Of a stretch of DNA of 64,000 nucleotides, positions 1-12,097 are shown piece after piece. The stretch is from Piper betle (lineage: Eukaryota; Streptophyta; Magnoliopsida; Piperales; Piperaceae), in assembly GCA_033002965.1 (NCBI GenBank), contig JAURVB010009670.1:1-64000 (forward strand). Direction: 5' to 3'. Numbering within the stretch: position 1 is the stretch's first letter; each line of letters begins with the position of its first letter. The position numbers and the translations under genes were made by a program. The notes under the pieces were generated by a model. The model saw nothing but the letters and a program-made list of their open reading frames with translations. It was not told the DNA's origin and did no database searches.

Positions 1-430
1 GAGGGGCGGCAGGGGGCGGGGCAGAGCGCGGGGGCCTAGACCGGTGGGGGGCAGCAGGCGGCAGACGACGGCGGGGGCGGGAGCGGGGTGCGGCAAGGGC
101 AGGGAGACAGGGGATGGGATGCGGGGCACGGCGCGAGGGCCGGGGGCGGCGACAAGGCCGGGGTAGGTGCCTGGGCAGGGGGCAGGGGACGCCCACGGTG
201 GCGGGGCGGGGGCAAGGGTGGCGGGTTTTGTGAGAACAGGGGAGGGAAGGAAAGGGGGGGGGGCAGGGGCGGGGACGGCGGGGTGGGGGGCAGCGGAGGA
301 TGGGTTGGACGGGTCGGTAGCGGGCCCTCTTTATAGAATCGACAAGCGGCGGGAAGGGGCGCGGGAACGGCGGGCGGGAAGCGACGGGGCGCGGGGTATT
401 TTGGTTGTGGGCCGTCGGATCGCGATCTGA
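1..430 (-). promoter_or_regulatory. Possible minus-strand core promoter and C-rich leader at the left edge
   Basis: Strongly G-skewed GC-rich island on the plus strand, ending abruptly in AT-rich DNA near 470. Read on the minus strand it has a TATAAA box (plus 330-335) and, about 75 bases upstream, a TGGGCC/GGCCCA site-II-like element at about 411-416. A pyrimidine-rich leader follows toward base 1. That order suits a plant promoter driving a gene that lies left of the window. Open frames inside the island are low-complexity and match nothing I recognise. It could instead be a GC-rich piece of a repeat. Confidence 0.3.
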
Positions 431-2430
431 CCGCCCGCGATCAATACGCTCTGTAAAGTTTCTGTATATATATGGTCATATCCGATATGAACCTATCCCT
501 ATGTAAAATTTGTTAATTTCCGAGACCAAAAAGACAGGAAGTGAGAAAACATCAAAAAAGACTTGAAAAAATATCTCCCATTAAGGTGTGTTTGAATATA
601 TATTTACATCTAATAACCAAAAAGAAGCCTTCTATTTTCCAAGACAAAAATAAGTCAAATTAGTGAGGTCCCAATAAGTGAAAATATATGTGGGTAGGTT
701 AATTTAGAACACAATGGACCCACATGTTAAGTATTACAAGAATAAGTTAATTTTGTGTCGAACTCATCGAACTCAAGTCAAACTAATTATGCCACTAACG
801 ATGTATTATAATGAGAAATCATGAGTATGGTTATATATATGTAATACGTAATAATGTTATGTTTTAGAAAAAAATAACATTATATATATAAATAAATCTA
901 AAATGCCCTAATGAACCTAGCTAGAAGATAACTATTGTCTTTTTTATATGCGTTGACCAAATCTCATACCTAATCGATCGTCCAAGAAATCTAAGTTTGA
1001 CCGAGCTTAACCGAAATATTGGATCGGTTGATTCCTGCATCTCTATGACATCCACATTTAGGTGCGCCAACCCGTGCACTGTTTATAACAACTTTAATGG
1101 TCACTGTTCAATGCATGTTGAATCAAATATCATTGTCTGTTGGGTAACTTGCATTGTTGTGATTGGTTATTATAAGTTGTTTGAGATAAGTATTAGTAAT
1201 TTTTATGTTGGTAATTATGTGTAGTTTTATCAGTAATTTTAAGCAATGTATAGGATAAACTTAATTATGAAAATATCTAGTATTTTTACTAGGAAACTAA
1301 TGACAATTTCATGTCTTAATCCAATTTTATGAAATTCTAAATGCCAATAGAAGAAAATGTTAAATATGCATAATGTAACAATATGGTCCAAGTAAAAACC
1401 GATGGACTTAATTTAAGTCCTTTTTTCAAAGTAGTTAATCCGAATATAGTTTTTCTTAAAACAAATACAACAACTAACATGCCGAATCTTCCTCTAAGAA
1501 ATGTTATATGCCATGGGACAAGCTTTAAAATGTTTTATTTATAAGTGGAGGTTGTATGAAGTTTTATGTAAGCAATTTGAGTGTATAACATAAAATAAAC
1601 CACAAGAGACAAACTTTCTAGAAAATTTAAATAATAGTACCTAACCATTTGATATTTATTTCCACACACTTTGTTTCTAATACTATATAAACTTAGATAA
1701 TTTAATTAAAAAGCTATTAAAAAAGGAAGCTATTAATATTTATTTTAATATAAAAACCTTAAAAAAAGGGGGTTGGCTTCATAAACTTTTAATTTACTAG
1801 CATCTTCATCAATCTATCAATGCTAGGGAATTTATTTTAATTAAGTGATTGTTTGTTGCAAACAGTTGTCTCACGTTGAGCAATCTCTCCGGTTTGTTTA
1901 GAATTTTATATGTATTATGTAAATGTTAAGGTCAAAGTTTATACCTAAGAGATATTATTTATGCAATCCCACTAAAAACTGTCAATTATAAAGTATATAA
2001 ATAAGCATAATAAATAGTAAAAATTTGAACTATCATTGATGTATCGAGATAAAGTACAATAAGATTAAAAAAAATGGTAAATAAGATATTATTCCTTCTA
2101 TAAAAAATGGGCATATAAATTGGCAACGTTATTCTTGGCGCACGGAATATAAATCAAACAATTGATAACATTGACGTGAGGGATGCTAATATTCTAATTT
2201 GAGTAGTTCTTTAACTTCCAAATTTTGACTAACCAATCTACGGTGAAACCTTGCAACAGCAAAATTTTTATTTGTTTAAATCTTTTCAATTGGTAGAATT
2301 TTAAAAATAATTGTAATTTGTAATTATATTCTGTAAATTTTGCTAATTACGACAAAAAAATAAACATTTAATACAACAAATCCTTTCCCAATGTGCACCT
2401 AGATTTGTTGCCCCTCTCTTTGAAAATAAA
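431..2430. other. AT-rich intergenic DNA
   Basis: No open frame with recognisable protein character, no RNA gene and no clear repeat boundary seen. The DNA is A/T-rich with many short A and T runs. Confidence 0.5.
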
Positions 2431-2439
2431 ATAACACCA

Positions 2440-3330
2440 ACTTATCAACCATTTATAGTATAAATTATAAATATATTAAAATTGATCAATATCTTTTTAA
2501 AGTCTAATTTGGGTAAAATTATACTTTAATATTTTCTTAGCAATAAATAATAATAATAATTTTAAAATAAGTAAGTATTAACACACTTATAAAACTATTA
2601 TAGGGTTGGAAGCAACCACAACTCAAAAAAAGCTTAAGTGAAATTTGAGCAAGAAAAAACCCATTGCTAAGCGTGGGTTTTAAGCATTTTCGTTATTTAT
2701 ATAATAACTAAGAGATAACTCATGCAAGATGCATTTGAAACCTATTAATAATATATAAATTAATTTTAAAAATACTAATAATAATTATTTTAAAATAAAA
2801 ACAATGAATATCAATTTAACTTTGAAAAAATATTTATTTTTAGAAGACAATGGATGTACATAAATATTAAAATTTATTTTAATTTCATGTAAAAAATAAT
2901 TAATAATCTTAATTTAGTAGGTATTAATAAGTAAAAAATTCAATTTGAGTAAAATTTTAATAATTAAATTGATTTTATGTTATTTTTTAGATTTTCAATT
3001 CAGATAAAATTATACTCTAAGTTTTCTTAATAATAAATAACAATAAATAAATAAATAAACTGAATTTATAAATTATGTAGAAATTTTAAATTAAGTATAT
3101 ATTATTAAGTTTTAAACTTTAATTCAAGTAATTTAATTGTAAATATGTTGAAATTTTCTTCTTTTTTTAGAATTCCTATTTTGAATAGAATTATACTTTA
3201 ATGTTTTCTTAATTATAAATAACAATATTAGCGGTTAATTAAATAAGTATTTATATGCACTTAGAACAATTATGGGGCTAAAATTAACCGCAACGTAAAA
3301 GGACTGAGATTTGATGAAAACAAAAAATAA
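2440..3330 (+). repeat. AT-rich dispersed repeat, copy 1 (with a partial copy at its left end)
   Basis: The stretch about 2690-3330 shares a colinear series of motifs with 3690-4150: CTATTAATAATATATAAAT, then TTTTAATAATTAAAT, then AAATTATACT followed by a TTTTCTTAATAATAAATAA block. The segment 2440-2680 repeats the last part of the unit (TATAAATATATTAAAATT through the poly-AAT stretch), so at least one and a half units lie side by side. No coding capacity is visible. Confidence 0.55.
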
Positions 3331-3689
3331 ATCCCATCAGTTTAATGTAAGGGGGTTGTCTTTTATCAATACGTCTAAATTTTCACATTTATTTTATAAC
3401 TTTATCCTTTCTTATTAAGAAAATCTATATAATATATCCTAAAATTTTCTAAATTCAAGAAAAATATTAAAAAAAGTGAGATAGACATGTGACCAAAGAC
3501 CACCTTATTTTATATTATTAAGTAGATTAGATTAGATTTCCAAAAAAAAAAAGTCAAAATGTGACATGCATGGAGTTTAATCCAAAAAATATATCTCGAT
3601 CTTAGACTTTTTAATCCTATATTCATTCACATCAGTCAACGAAATTAACCGACACCATGAGGTTCTCTAAGGTTAAGGAAAGTATAAGC

Positions 3690-4150
3690 TGACATAATAA
3701 ACAAACGAATCAAAGACCTACTCGATTTGTGAGCGTATTTGAAATTTATCAATAATATATATTAAGAATATATAAAAATAATTTCAAAAAAAATTACTAT
3801 ATTAGTTTTAAATGAAAATAATGAATATTTATTTCATTTTAACAAAAAAATCATCGTATGCAAATATTAGAAGTAATTTTAATTTTAATAAGTAAAAAAA
3901 TTTAATAATTAAATGGAATTTATTTTTTTAAATATTTTAATTCGGCTGTCATTATACTTTAAGTTTTATTTTAATAATATCAATAAATAAATAAATAAAA
4001 ATAGGTTAAATTTTAAATTAAATACATACTATATAAGTAATAAACGCTAATTCAAGTAGTATAATTATAAATATATTAAAATTATCAATATTTTTAAAAT
4101 TCATAATTTGGGTACTCCAATGCTTTCATAATAAATAATAATAATAATAA
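3690..4150 (+). repeat. Foldback element, left arm
   Basis: This arm is the approximate reverse complement of 4195-4745. Matching landmarks in opposite order include ATCAAAGACC / GGTCTTTGACTAAT at the outer ends, the ATTATACTTTAA / TTAGAGTATAATT block, and AAT triplet runs at the centre (about 4130-4220). The arms are about 0.5 kb with a spacer of under 60 bases. A transcript would fold into a long imperfect hairpin. Confidence 0.6.
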
Positions 4151-4194
4151 TAACAATAATAATAATAATAATTTCAAAGTATTAATGGCCCATC

Positions 4195-4745
4195 AATAAT
4201 AATAATAATAATAATAATAAGATATTATTAATAAATATTAGAGTATAATTCTATCTATATGAAGAATTATAAAAAAAATTAGTAAAATTTAACATATTTA
4301 TTATAATTAATTTACTCAAATTAAAGTTTGTCACTTAATAATACATACTTAATTTAAAATGTTTGCATAATTTAGGATTTCTATTAATTTATTTATTCAA
4401 TTATTGATTAATGAAATTAAGAAAAACTTAGAGTATAATTATATCCGAATTAAAAAATATTTTTTAAAAAATATTTAATTATTAAAATTGTACTCACATT
4501 AAAATATTACTTCTTAATTAAAATTATTATTTATTTTCAACATAAATTAAAATTACTTTTATTATTGTTATGCGAGTATTGTCATCTAAAAATAGATAAT
4601 TTTTATTCAGTTAGATCAAATTCATTATTTTTATTTAAAAAATAATATAATAATTTTTCAAATTGATTATATTTTTATCTTCTAAATATATATTATTAAT
4701 AGGTTTCAATGTACCCTATGTGGGTCTTTGACTAATCGTCAAAAA
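4195..4745 (-). repeat. Foldback element, right arm
   Basis: Inverted copy of the 3690-4150 arm. It starts with an (AAT)n tract and ends with the GGGTCTTTGACTAATCG outer motif. The same sequence family also occurs in direct orientation at 2690-3330, so this is one repeat family with one copy flipped, not a unique palindrome. I could not identify terminal inverted repeats or a target duplication confidently. Confidence 0.6.
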
Positions 4746-5384
4746 AATTGCAAAATTACATAATTACCAAAAAATGAATGATTTCTCTAGACATGATGCC
4801 AAAGAAATCTCCTCCCTTGGGTGGAGATTTAACTCAATTCGAAACGAACTTGTAAAAATATAAAAGAGCATATATTACATATTAATAACCACAGAATACT
4901 CAAGTTTAAATTTTGAGCAATGAGAATCAAAATATTAAGATTTTCTAATAAGAAATTTATTTATACTAGGTAAGGTGCGTGCCATGCAAAATTTATACAG
5001 GATAAATTTTAATTTCATATATAAATTCTTATTGAATAATAAGATAGACTAATAATCTAATTTCTTAGAAACAAATTGTTATTGACTTTAAATATATATC
5101 CTATAATTATTAATTTTTTTATTATATATTGTAAAAACAATTAGATAGACTTTTATTCATAAAAATTGAGATTAGCCAGGTTTGATTAGCCGGGTTCGAA
5201 TTGAGTTCTCCATTTATTAATAATAATAGATAATTGTAGGATGTAATAATTAATTAGTTAGGATTAGATATATATGATTTTGGGCCCATGCAAAAGTCGT
5301 TATAACGAGATAATATATCATTGGAACGAAAAAGCTAATTCAATAATTCGTTGTTTTTGCTTCTGATATTCCAAAACTGCAACC

Positions 5385-8140
5385 ATGGCGGCTCTGTTTA
5401 GCCATGCATGCATCTTCATGTTTGCGTCTGTTCTTGCTCTGGTTTTTCCTCCCATCATCGCTGGGAGTGGAAGTTATGAAGCAATATATGCCTTCGGAGA
5501 TTCGTTGACGGACACCGGCAACCTTGCGAGGGAGAGCCCCTTCGGCGGCTTCTTGCCCACCTCCAGGCTCCCCTACGGCATCTCCATGGGCGGTCCGACT
5601 GGCCGCTGCTCCGACGGCCTTCTCATGGTTGACTTCATTGGTATGTCAACACTTTCATCCATCGTTTACTAGATCATTGATTACAACATCCCTATACATC
5701 AGGGCTTTGACAATTATTTGAAGATGTTTTCTATGGAAAAAATTATATAATTTTATTTACCAATTTGTCGTCACTGATGTCTTCTTCTTTGTTTATAATG
5801 TATATGTATATATGCATGTTAAATATATACTTTGGGTTGTGTAATTTGATTGTATAATCCATATATTTTTCTGAGTGTTCGACTTGGTTATATAGTTATT
5901 GATGGGAGGAGGAAGGACCTTATTTCTAACCACTGAATCTCAATTTAACATGAAAATCCAAACATATATATATATAAACTTTGAAAATCTCTCTACATTT
6001 TTCATCATTAATAGATTTATATTTACATTCAATATTACTTCTTGATATTATGTTCGATTTTTCACTTACTAAGGAGATTTTAATCACAAAATTATACTTA
6101 GTTTCCAACAGTTATGCCATGCACGTATTACAGTTGGAAGATCTACTTGCATCATGCATGCATGCATACACGTCGTGGAGGACATCATCATCTTATAATA
6201 TGCAAATTTTCTTGGTTATCTAAAGATCAATTTCAATTAATTATGCTTACTTAACTAATTTTCAAATTATTACATATTCAAATATGAATAGGTTTTAATT
6301 TAGTATTCGAGGTAGATTATTCTCTAATTTTTATAGAAATAAATATTTTATTTCTATTGTTTAGTTTATGTGTTTCGATTTAATAATTAGTTATTTTTTC
6401 AATGTGGAATTTGAATTATAGAGAGGGCTTCTATATCGAATATGACTTAAGACTATTCGATATATTAATTGTCTTATTGATTTATTTATTTTTTAACTCT
6501 TTGTCGGACTTATATTAGTACAATTATTTGTCATTTTTTATATATCATGACTATCATTGTTTTAAAAAAAACAAGTTCTTAATAATATTGTTATTTTAAC
6601 TTTCAATATATATATGAGATAATATTTGTTTTCCCATCTTGTGAGATGAAACTTGAACAGCAACTCATTTTGGCCTCCCCTACATCAATCCCTACCTCAA
6701 TCAAGGAGCCTCCTTTGCCAATGGTGTGAATTTTGCGGTTGCTGGTGCAACAGCCCTTCCAAGTTCTTCCACCGCAAACACTCTCGGAATGGAACAAAAT
6801 TGGTTCCACACTTTCCTGAAATCCATCTGCACCTCTGATGCAGGTATGTCCAACCAATTCACAACATCATAAATCTTATTTTTCTTGTATAGTTTCTCAT
6901 CCAAAACATCATCCACCAAAAAACCACATCCCATTTTTGCTCAATCTCAAGTTCTTTTGTTGTTTGTTTGAGTATAGCATGCAAGGAGAGGCTAGGGAAG
7001 TCACTACTATTGCTTGGGGAGATTGGTGGGAATGACTACAACTATGGTTTTATGGGAGGGAGATCAATGGCTGATCTGACCAGCTCTATTCCTAGTGTTG
7101 TTGGAGCCATTCAAGCTGCTGGAAGAGTAAGTATACATTCTAATCAAACTTGCACTAATTTTACGCACTTTTGATTATACTTATTTATACCTTTTTTCGT
7201 GTTTGTGTATATCATTCAGAGTTTGATACAAGCCGGGTTCAAGCATGTGGTTGTGCCTGGTAACTTCCCTATTGGGTGCTTCCCAATCTACCTCACAAGG
7301 TTCCAAACAAGTGATCCCACAGCTTATGATCAAAAGGGCTGTATCAAATCATTGAACCAGTTCTCTGAGAACCACAACTCACAGCTGCAAGCTGCAATCC
7401 AAGGGTTGAGGGAGGAGTTCCCTGGTGTGGATATTAGATATGCAGACCTTTACAATGCAGTCTTGCATAGACTCACCTCAGTGGCAGCCAGTATAGGTAA
7501 GTGATCATCCATGACTGATCAACTTATTAATTACCCCTCAAATTAATCGATTTATACATCTCCGCCAATACTTGTGTATTGTCGGTCCAGACATTGGAGT
7601 GTGGTTGGTGTCAAGAAGGGCATGTGGTCATTCTAAATTCTGTCATTTGTAATCGCATGATGGATCCTAGTTTAATTAGATCTATCAGGCGGGAAGAAAA
7701 TGAATAATAATTAACCAATCTTTACAACTATGCCAATACTTGTACATTGTCAATTCTAAGTCCGCCAAAAGAGTAGGGTTGGTGTCAAGATGGCCATCTG
7801 GGCATTCTAAATTTAAAGTATCTTATTTAGATTAGGATTCTAGATGGCGGAATAAGAAGAAGAAGAAGAAGAAGAAGAAGAGGACAACTTAATGATCTTT
7901 ACGGTATCGGAAATTGATGAAAACTTTATATTTTTTGATCAAACAGGATCTCCACGAGCTCTGAATGCCTGCTGTGGAGTGGGAGGAAGATACAATTTTG
8001 GCCTAGGCATGATGTGTGGTACAGGCCAGACTACTGTTTGCAGAAACCCTTCAGAGTACCTGCATTGGGATGGAATCCATCTGACTCAAGAGTCCTACAG
8101 GGAAATTGTCAACAAGCTCATTGCAGATGGTGTCTTTTAA
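5385..8140 (+). CDS. GDSL esterase/lipase (SGNH hydrolase), five exons
   Basis: Coding exons inferred: 5385-5640, 6661-6843, 6978-7126, 7220-7496 and 7947-8140. All introns are GT...AG and the phases join cleanly to give 352 residues. A signal peptide of about 26 residues precedes block I, FAFGDS-like AFGDSLTDTGN, with the nucleophile Ser40. Block II Gly is in VNFAVAGATA (Gly114), block III is GGND (Asn165), and block V WDGIHLT supplies Asp330 and His333. All catalytic and oxyanion-hole residues are therefore present. Family knowledge: these are secreted or apoplastic serine hydrolases acting on acyl esters; the PTGRCSDG and VNFAVAGATAL motifs are typical of the large plant clade related to Arabidopsis At1g28580-type genes. 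The substrate cannot be predicted. Five exons and about 350 residues are normal for the family. The start is the first ATG before the hydrophobic leader. No lesions seen. Confidence 0.93.
7560..7882 (+). repeat. Duplicated block and GAA microsatellite in GDSL intron 4
   Basis: Two related blocks occur about 170 bases apart: GCCAATACTTGTGTATTGTC at about 7564 and a diverged copy at about 7733. Each is followed by GGTTGGTGTCAAGA and CATTCTAAATT. Both lie inside the last intron. The intron ends near a GAA-repeat tract (about 7854-7881). Confidence 0.55.
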
Positions 8141-8292
8141 TTAAAAAAACAAATAGAATGGATTTCTACATATTTTTTGCGTTTTTATTAGAAAAATTGA
8201 ATAACTAAGCCTAGCTAGGATCATATTGATTAACATTCTTCTTCTATTTATCTTGTTTGTTTTTAGCGTAAAGTTGGTAAATCTGTCACTTA

Positions 8293-8298
8293 AATAAA
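8293..8298 (+). terminator. Candidate poly(A) signal of the GDSL gene
   Basis: AATAAA about 150 bases after the GDSL stop codon, in T/A-rich sequence, a normal position for a plant near-upstream element. The remaining stretch to 8682 shows no gene. Confidence 0.35.
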
Positions 8299-8682
8299 AG
8301 AAATTTGAAGAAAATTGTAGTGGCAATATTTTTTCCTGACAAATGTAGAGCTTCAATGGCAAATTTATCGTCACTCTGCCTTGTTTTCTTGTAGTGATGG
8401 ATGCTCGACATTAGATTCTGATATTACATTATATGAATGAATATTATAGGTGGCGTCATCATGTCGAAAATTGAGCCAAATTGAGCTTAACAGATGATTG
8501 ATAGCCCTAATCAGGGTAATGAGGATTGTCAAATATTTGGCCAGCTTACAGATAAATTGACCAAATTTTAACTGGAGTAGATTTATTTCACTCAGTGAAC
8601 CCAGAATATCACATACATTACAATTGGAAATCAAACGGGGTAGTAAAGAAAATATAATTGTAACGTCACCTAACCATGCAAG

Positions 8683-10890
8683 CTATTTGTGGAACTCCAT
8701 GACCCAAGTGCTGTAAGCATTGAAAAGCTTCTTGAAAGTAGAGAAACCAGCTGCCATAGCCAAAGCTTCGAACTCTTTTTGGGTCCTCTCCTTCCCATGG
8801 CTTCCTGTCAGCATGAGAACGTCTGCTCGAAGCACATACTCGGCATCACTGCTTGTCAGATCATCTTCTTCACCTGGCATGATTGATTCAAGTATTATAA
8901 CCTTGCCACTTTCTGGCAGGGCCTTTTGGCAGTTCTTGATAATTTTTATGCACTCCCGATCATTCCAATCATGTAGTATCCATTATAAAGTAAGATATTT
9001 CATTCAGTTTGAACATTCAAATACATGAATATGGTATATCTACAATACCCAAGAAAAAGGAGCCAAATATGTAAGGGAATAATCCTTCTCTTTAAATGAA
9101 TGCATACTTACCTTCATAAAGATTGCTCTCCACAGGGAACACTTTCAAATAGATCCCCAGAAACATGCTTCACACCTGTATAAATGACAAATTTATAGTG
9201 TAAAAGAAAGTAAACAGCTTGTGATTAGATTAAGGTAGCTGAGATAATATCAAACTGATTTTATATCTCTAATTACTCAAAACAAGGAAAAGAAACCTGA
9301 TAATGCTGCTGACAATAGACCTTTTTTGCTGCTTGACCTTTCTCTAGACTCCACATATTCGACAAATTTAAAAACTTAGGATTCAGACTGTACTCAGCAA
9401 TGATAAGGGGAGACAACTCCTACCCAGCTCAGAGCCATTTATAGTATTTTTTATATTTAGCAAATAAAAGTTATACGAAACCAATATGTATTGCTCATTT
9501 TGACACTAAAAATTGATATGCGTGTGTGTGACTTATATTACTTTAAAACATCAATTTAGAGGAACCAAAAATAAATAACATCATTTTATGACTTTTATTA
9601 CATGACTCGGGAATCAATCGTAAAATTTGTCGGGAGGAATTATCAATAGTTGGGTGAAAAAAAGGAACTGGAAAATAAATAAATTTAACCTTTCTATCTT
9701 TTTAAATATAATCAGCTCTACAAAAATTAAAATGACAGATTGGGGAATTAATAAATTTAATCTTACCTGGGAGTGGTGGAGCTGTATCAATGACATGTTT
9801 GAGATCATAGTTGATCCCCTTAATGTGAGGGTATTTGGAGAGTATCAGCCTCAAATTGGCCCCAACGCCACCACCCACATCCACAAGCTCCTTGAGTCCC
9901 TCAAATGGACAATTGTCTGTGTTTAATATCTTCTTCATGAAAAGAGTAGAATGGTTGGACATCCCCTTGTTGAAGAGATCATTGAACCTCGGGTTTGTTC
10001 CTTGGTATTCAAAAGTATTCATACCAAATGGCCTCTCAAATGGAACTTCTCCCTCAAGTATGCCCTCCTTCAAATAGTACCTGATTAGCCAGAATCAGTT
10101 GATTTGATCAATATCATTGTGAAGTGATAGCCACCAACCTCCTAATTCTTGAAGCTATTTGTAATTTACAAAATCTTAACAATTACATATTATTATGAAT
10201 TTCAACTTTTAAGTACATTCTAAATAAATAAATAATACCTAGGCAATATGTGGTTGCATGCCTGACCTATATTAGAGATAAACTCAAATTTTTACAAATA
10301 GACTTTTATTCGTTAATCAGATAGACTATAATGATTTGATATCTTAGAGGTAGACTTTAATTAAAAGAGATAGATAAATGATATCAATGTGATTGATTTA
10401 TTTATTTTTGTTATACGTTCGAGGGATCAACCTCTTACTTTTGATTAACGCTTAGACTTTAGATTCTACTTTTATCAATAAGGGTAGAAGAGTAGATATA
10501 GGGAAAAAAATTTTCAACTACTAATGCAATATTGCACAACAATATTGTATATAGAAGCTTACCAGCTTTCCATTTGGACTTTGTCATAGCACATGACAAC
10601 CAAAGGGGAAGAGACCCATCATCCTCGCTCCCAACCAAGAACTTGCTAAGGATTGCAAGGCCATACCTCCGCTCTTCACTGTCGTCAACCACACATGTAA
10701 GGATGGAGTGGCCGGCCGGCAACTGGAGGACTCGATTCAGCATGACGGCTGACACGAAGGGAGCTGCCCAACAATCTCCGCCGCAGAGAGACAAGCATCT
10801 GACCCTGCCTGACTGCTCAAAAAGCCCGTTGTCTGATATTGATTCCATAATGCTTGGAGAGATAGGGCCTTCAAGAGATTAAAAGAGAGG
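8683..10890 (-). pseudogene. Caffeate/flavonoid-type O-methyltransferase pseudogene
   Basis: Four remnant exons of a plant COMT-like SAM-dependent methyltransferase: 10563-10890, 9767-10080, 9112-9175 and 8683-8982. Seen: the SAM-binding motif [11 protein letters not shown] (exon 2), the catalytic-His segment WILHDWND (exon 4), and a normal C-terminus GKERTQKEFEALA ... VMEFHK. Lesions: exon 1 needs three reading frames in turn (DACLSAAEIVGQLP near 10755-10803, VMLNRVLQLPAGHSILTC near 10680-10745, then VVMCYDKVQMESW at 10563-10612). Exon 3 has a one-base loss near 9125 before AIFMK. The exon 4 acceptor dinucleotide (plus 8983-8984) reads AA in place of AG. The N-terminal 30 or so residues before GLFEQ are poorly recognisable. 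Exon positions otherwise match the family's conserved intron sites. It cannot make a full-length enzyme. Sequencing error is unlikely to explain so many hits. Confidence 0.85.
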
Positions 10891-11271
10891 AGATAAGAAC
10901 ATTAATCACAAACTAAAATCAATGCCATAAGATCAAGAATTTTTGAAAGACTTCCAATTATTATTAGGGAAAGTGTAAAAATTCTTCCTCTAGGAAATTA
11001 GTCAAGATTCATCATTGCTTATTAGAATTACAGGGTTATTCAGACTGAGAAATAGAATAGGTGTGAGATTTCCCTGAAACTTTGAAACTGGTTAGCTTCA
11101 CCTTTGGCGGCGAAAACTTGTAGAAGAACTAGAAGCTCTTTTCACCACAAAGATCATACAAGAATATCAGAGAATCCGCATTCTCCACATTTACTAGAGT
11201 TTGAGAAGAATTTGAGCATTGTTGAACAGCATAAAAATACAGAGATATGTGATTCTTTTTTTAAATTTTTT
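10891..11271. other. Intergenic DNA upstream of the methyltransferase relic
   Basis: No recognisable gene or repeat. Any promoter of the former methyltransferase would have been here. Confidence 0.4.
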
Positions 11272-11877
11272 TGTTAGGTTTATCCTACAGCAGTTGTAGA
11301 GGGTATGGTGACTTTTATATAGGCTAATGAGAAAGCTTTATTCTATGAGCTAACTTTTTGATTAAGAGAGACCCATAAAACCTATTGCAAGTCCCTTTTA
11401 GGGGCCTATCGAGTCCAACAATGATATCAGAGCCTACGTTTGCATACACCAATTTTGGTTGTGGTTGTCTCATAAGTTCCACTTAATGATTTAAAGGGAG
11501 TTTGCCGTTGTGATTGTCTCATGGGTTCCACTTAATGATTTAAAGGGAGTTTGCCACATGCCGTCTGATGAAGGGGAGATTGTTAGGATCACCCAATTTG
11601 TAAAAGGAAGTTGTTAGGTTTATCTTACATCAATTGTAGAGGGTGTTGGTGGTTGTCCTTTCATTAAGATGGATCCCATGCTGATGAAGGGGAGATTGTT
11701 AGGATCACCCAATTTGTAAAGTGAAGTTATTGGGTTTATCTCACATTAATTATAGAGATTGTTGATGACTTATATATATGCTAATGAGAAAGCCTTATTC
11801 CCTGAACTACCTTTTGAATTAAGAGAAACTCGTGACACCTATTACAAATTCCTATTAGAGGCCCATTGGGCTCAACA
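11272..11877 (+). mobile_element. TRIM retrotransposon, complete with target duplication
   Basis: The left LTR is about 11272-11420, starting TGTTAGGTTTATCC and ending TCCAACA. The right LTR is about 11728-11877, ending CTCAACA. A primer-binding site TGATATCAGAGCCT (11422-11435), one change from the initiator-Met tRNA type, follows the left LTR. A GAAGGGGAG-like purine tract occurs before the right LTR. Both flanks read TTTTT, consistent with a 5-bp target duplication though inside a T-rich run. The interior holds a third, truncated LTR piece (about 11610-11650) between two copies of TGATGAAGGGGAGATTGTT (from about 11567 and 11680), so the element was internally duplicated. It has no coding capacity, as usual for terminal-repeat retrotransposons in miniature, and depends on proteins from other elements. 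Confidence 0.8.
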
Positions 11878-12097
11878 TTTTTGTATCTCAATAATCCTAT
11901 AAAATATAATACTCCCTCATTTCTTCTCAGGTGAAAGTGAACACTATGATACAACAGAAGCATTCCCTTTTCTTCAATAAAAAATAAATCCCAAGGGAAC
12001 ATACGTTAAGAACCGCCACTTACTGTCAGCTAAAATCAAAATCGTTCACTCAAAAGGGCCAACCACTTCCAAAAACAAAAAAAGGGGCAAGTACCTG

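Noticed and set aside
88..430. Two Gly-rich frames at the left edge
   Set aside because: Low-complexity translation of a G-skewed island, with no recognisable domain.
5170..5215. GGTTCGAATT motif considered as a tRNA T-loop
   Set aside because: No acceptor stem or anticodon arm at the right spacing.
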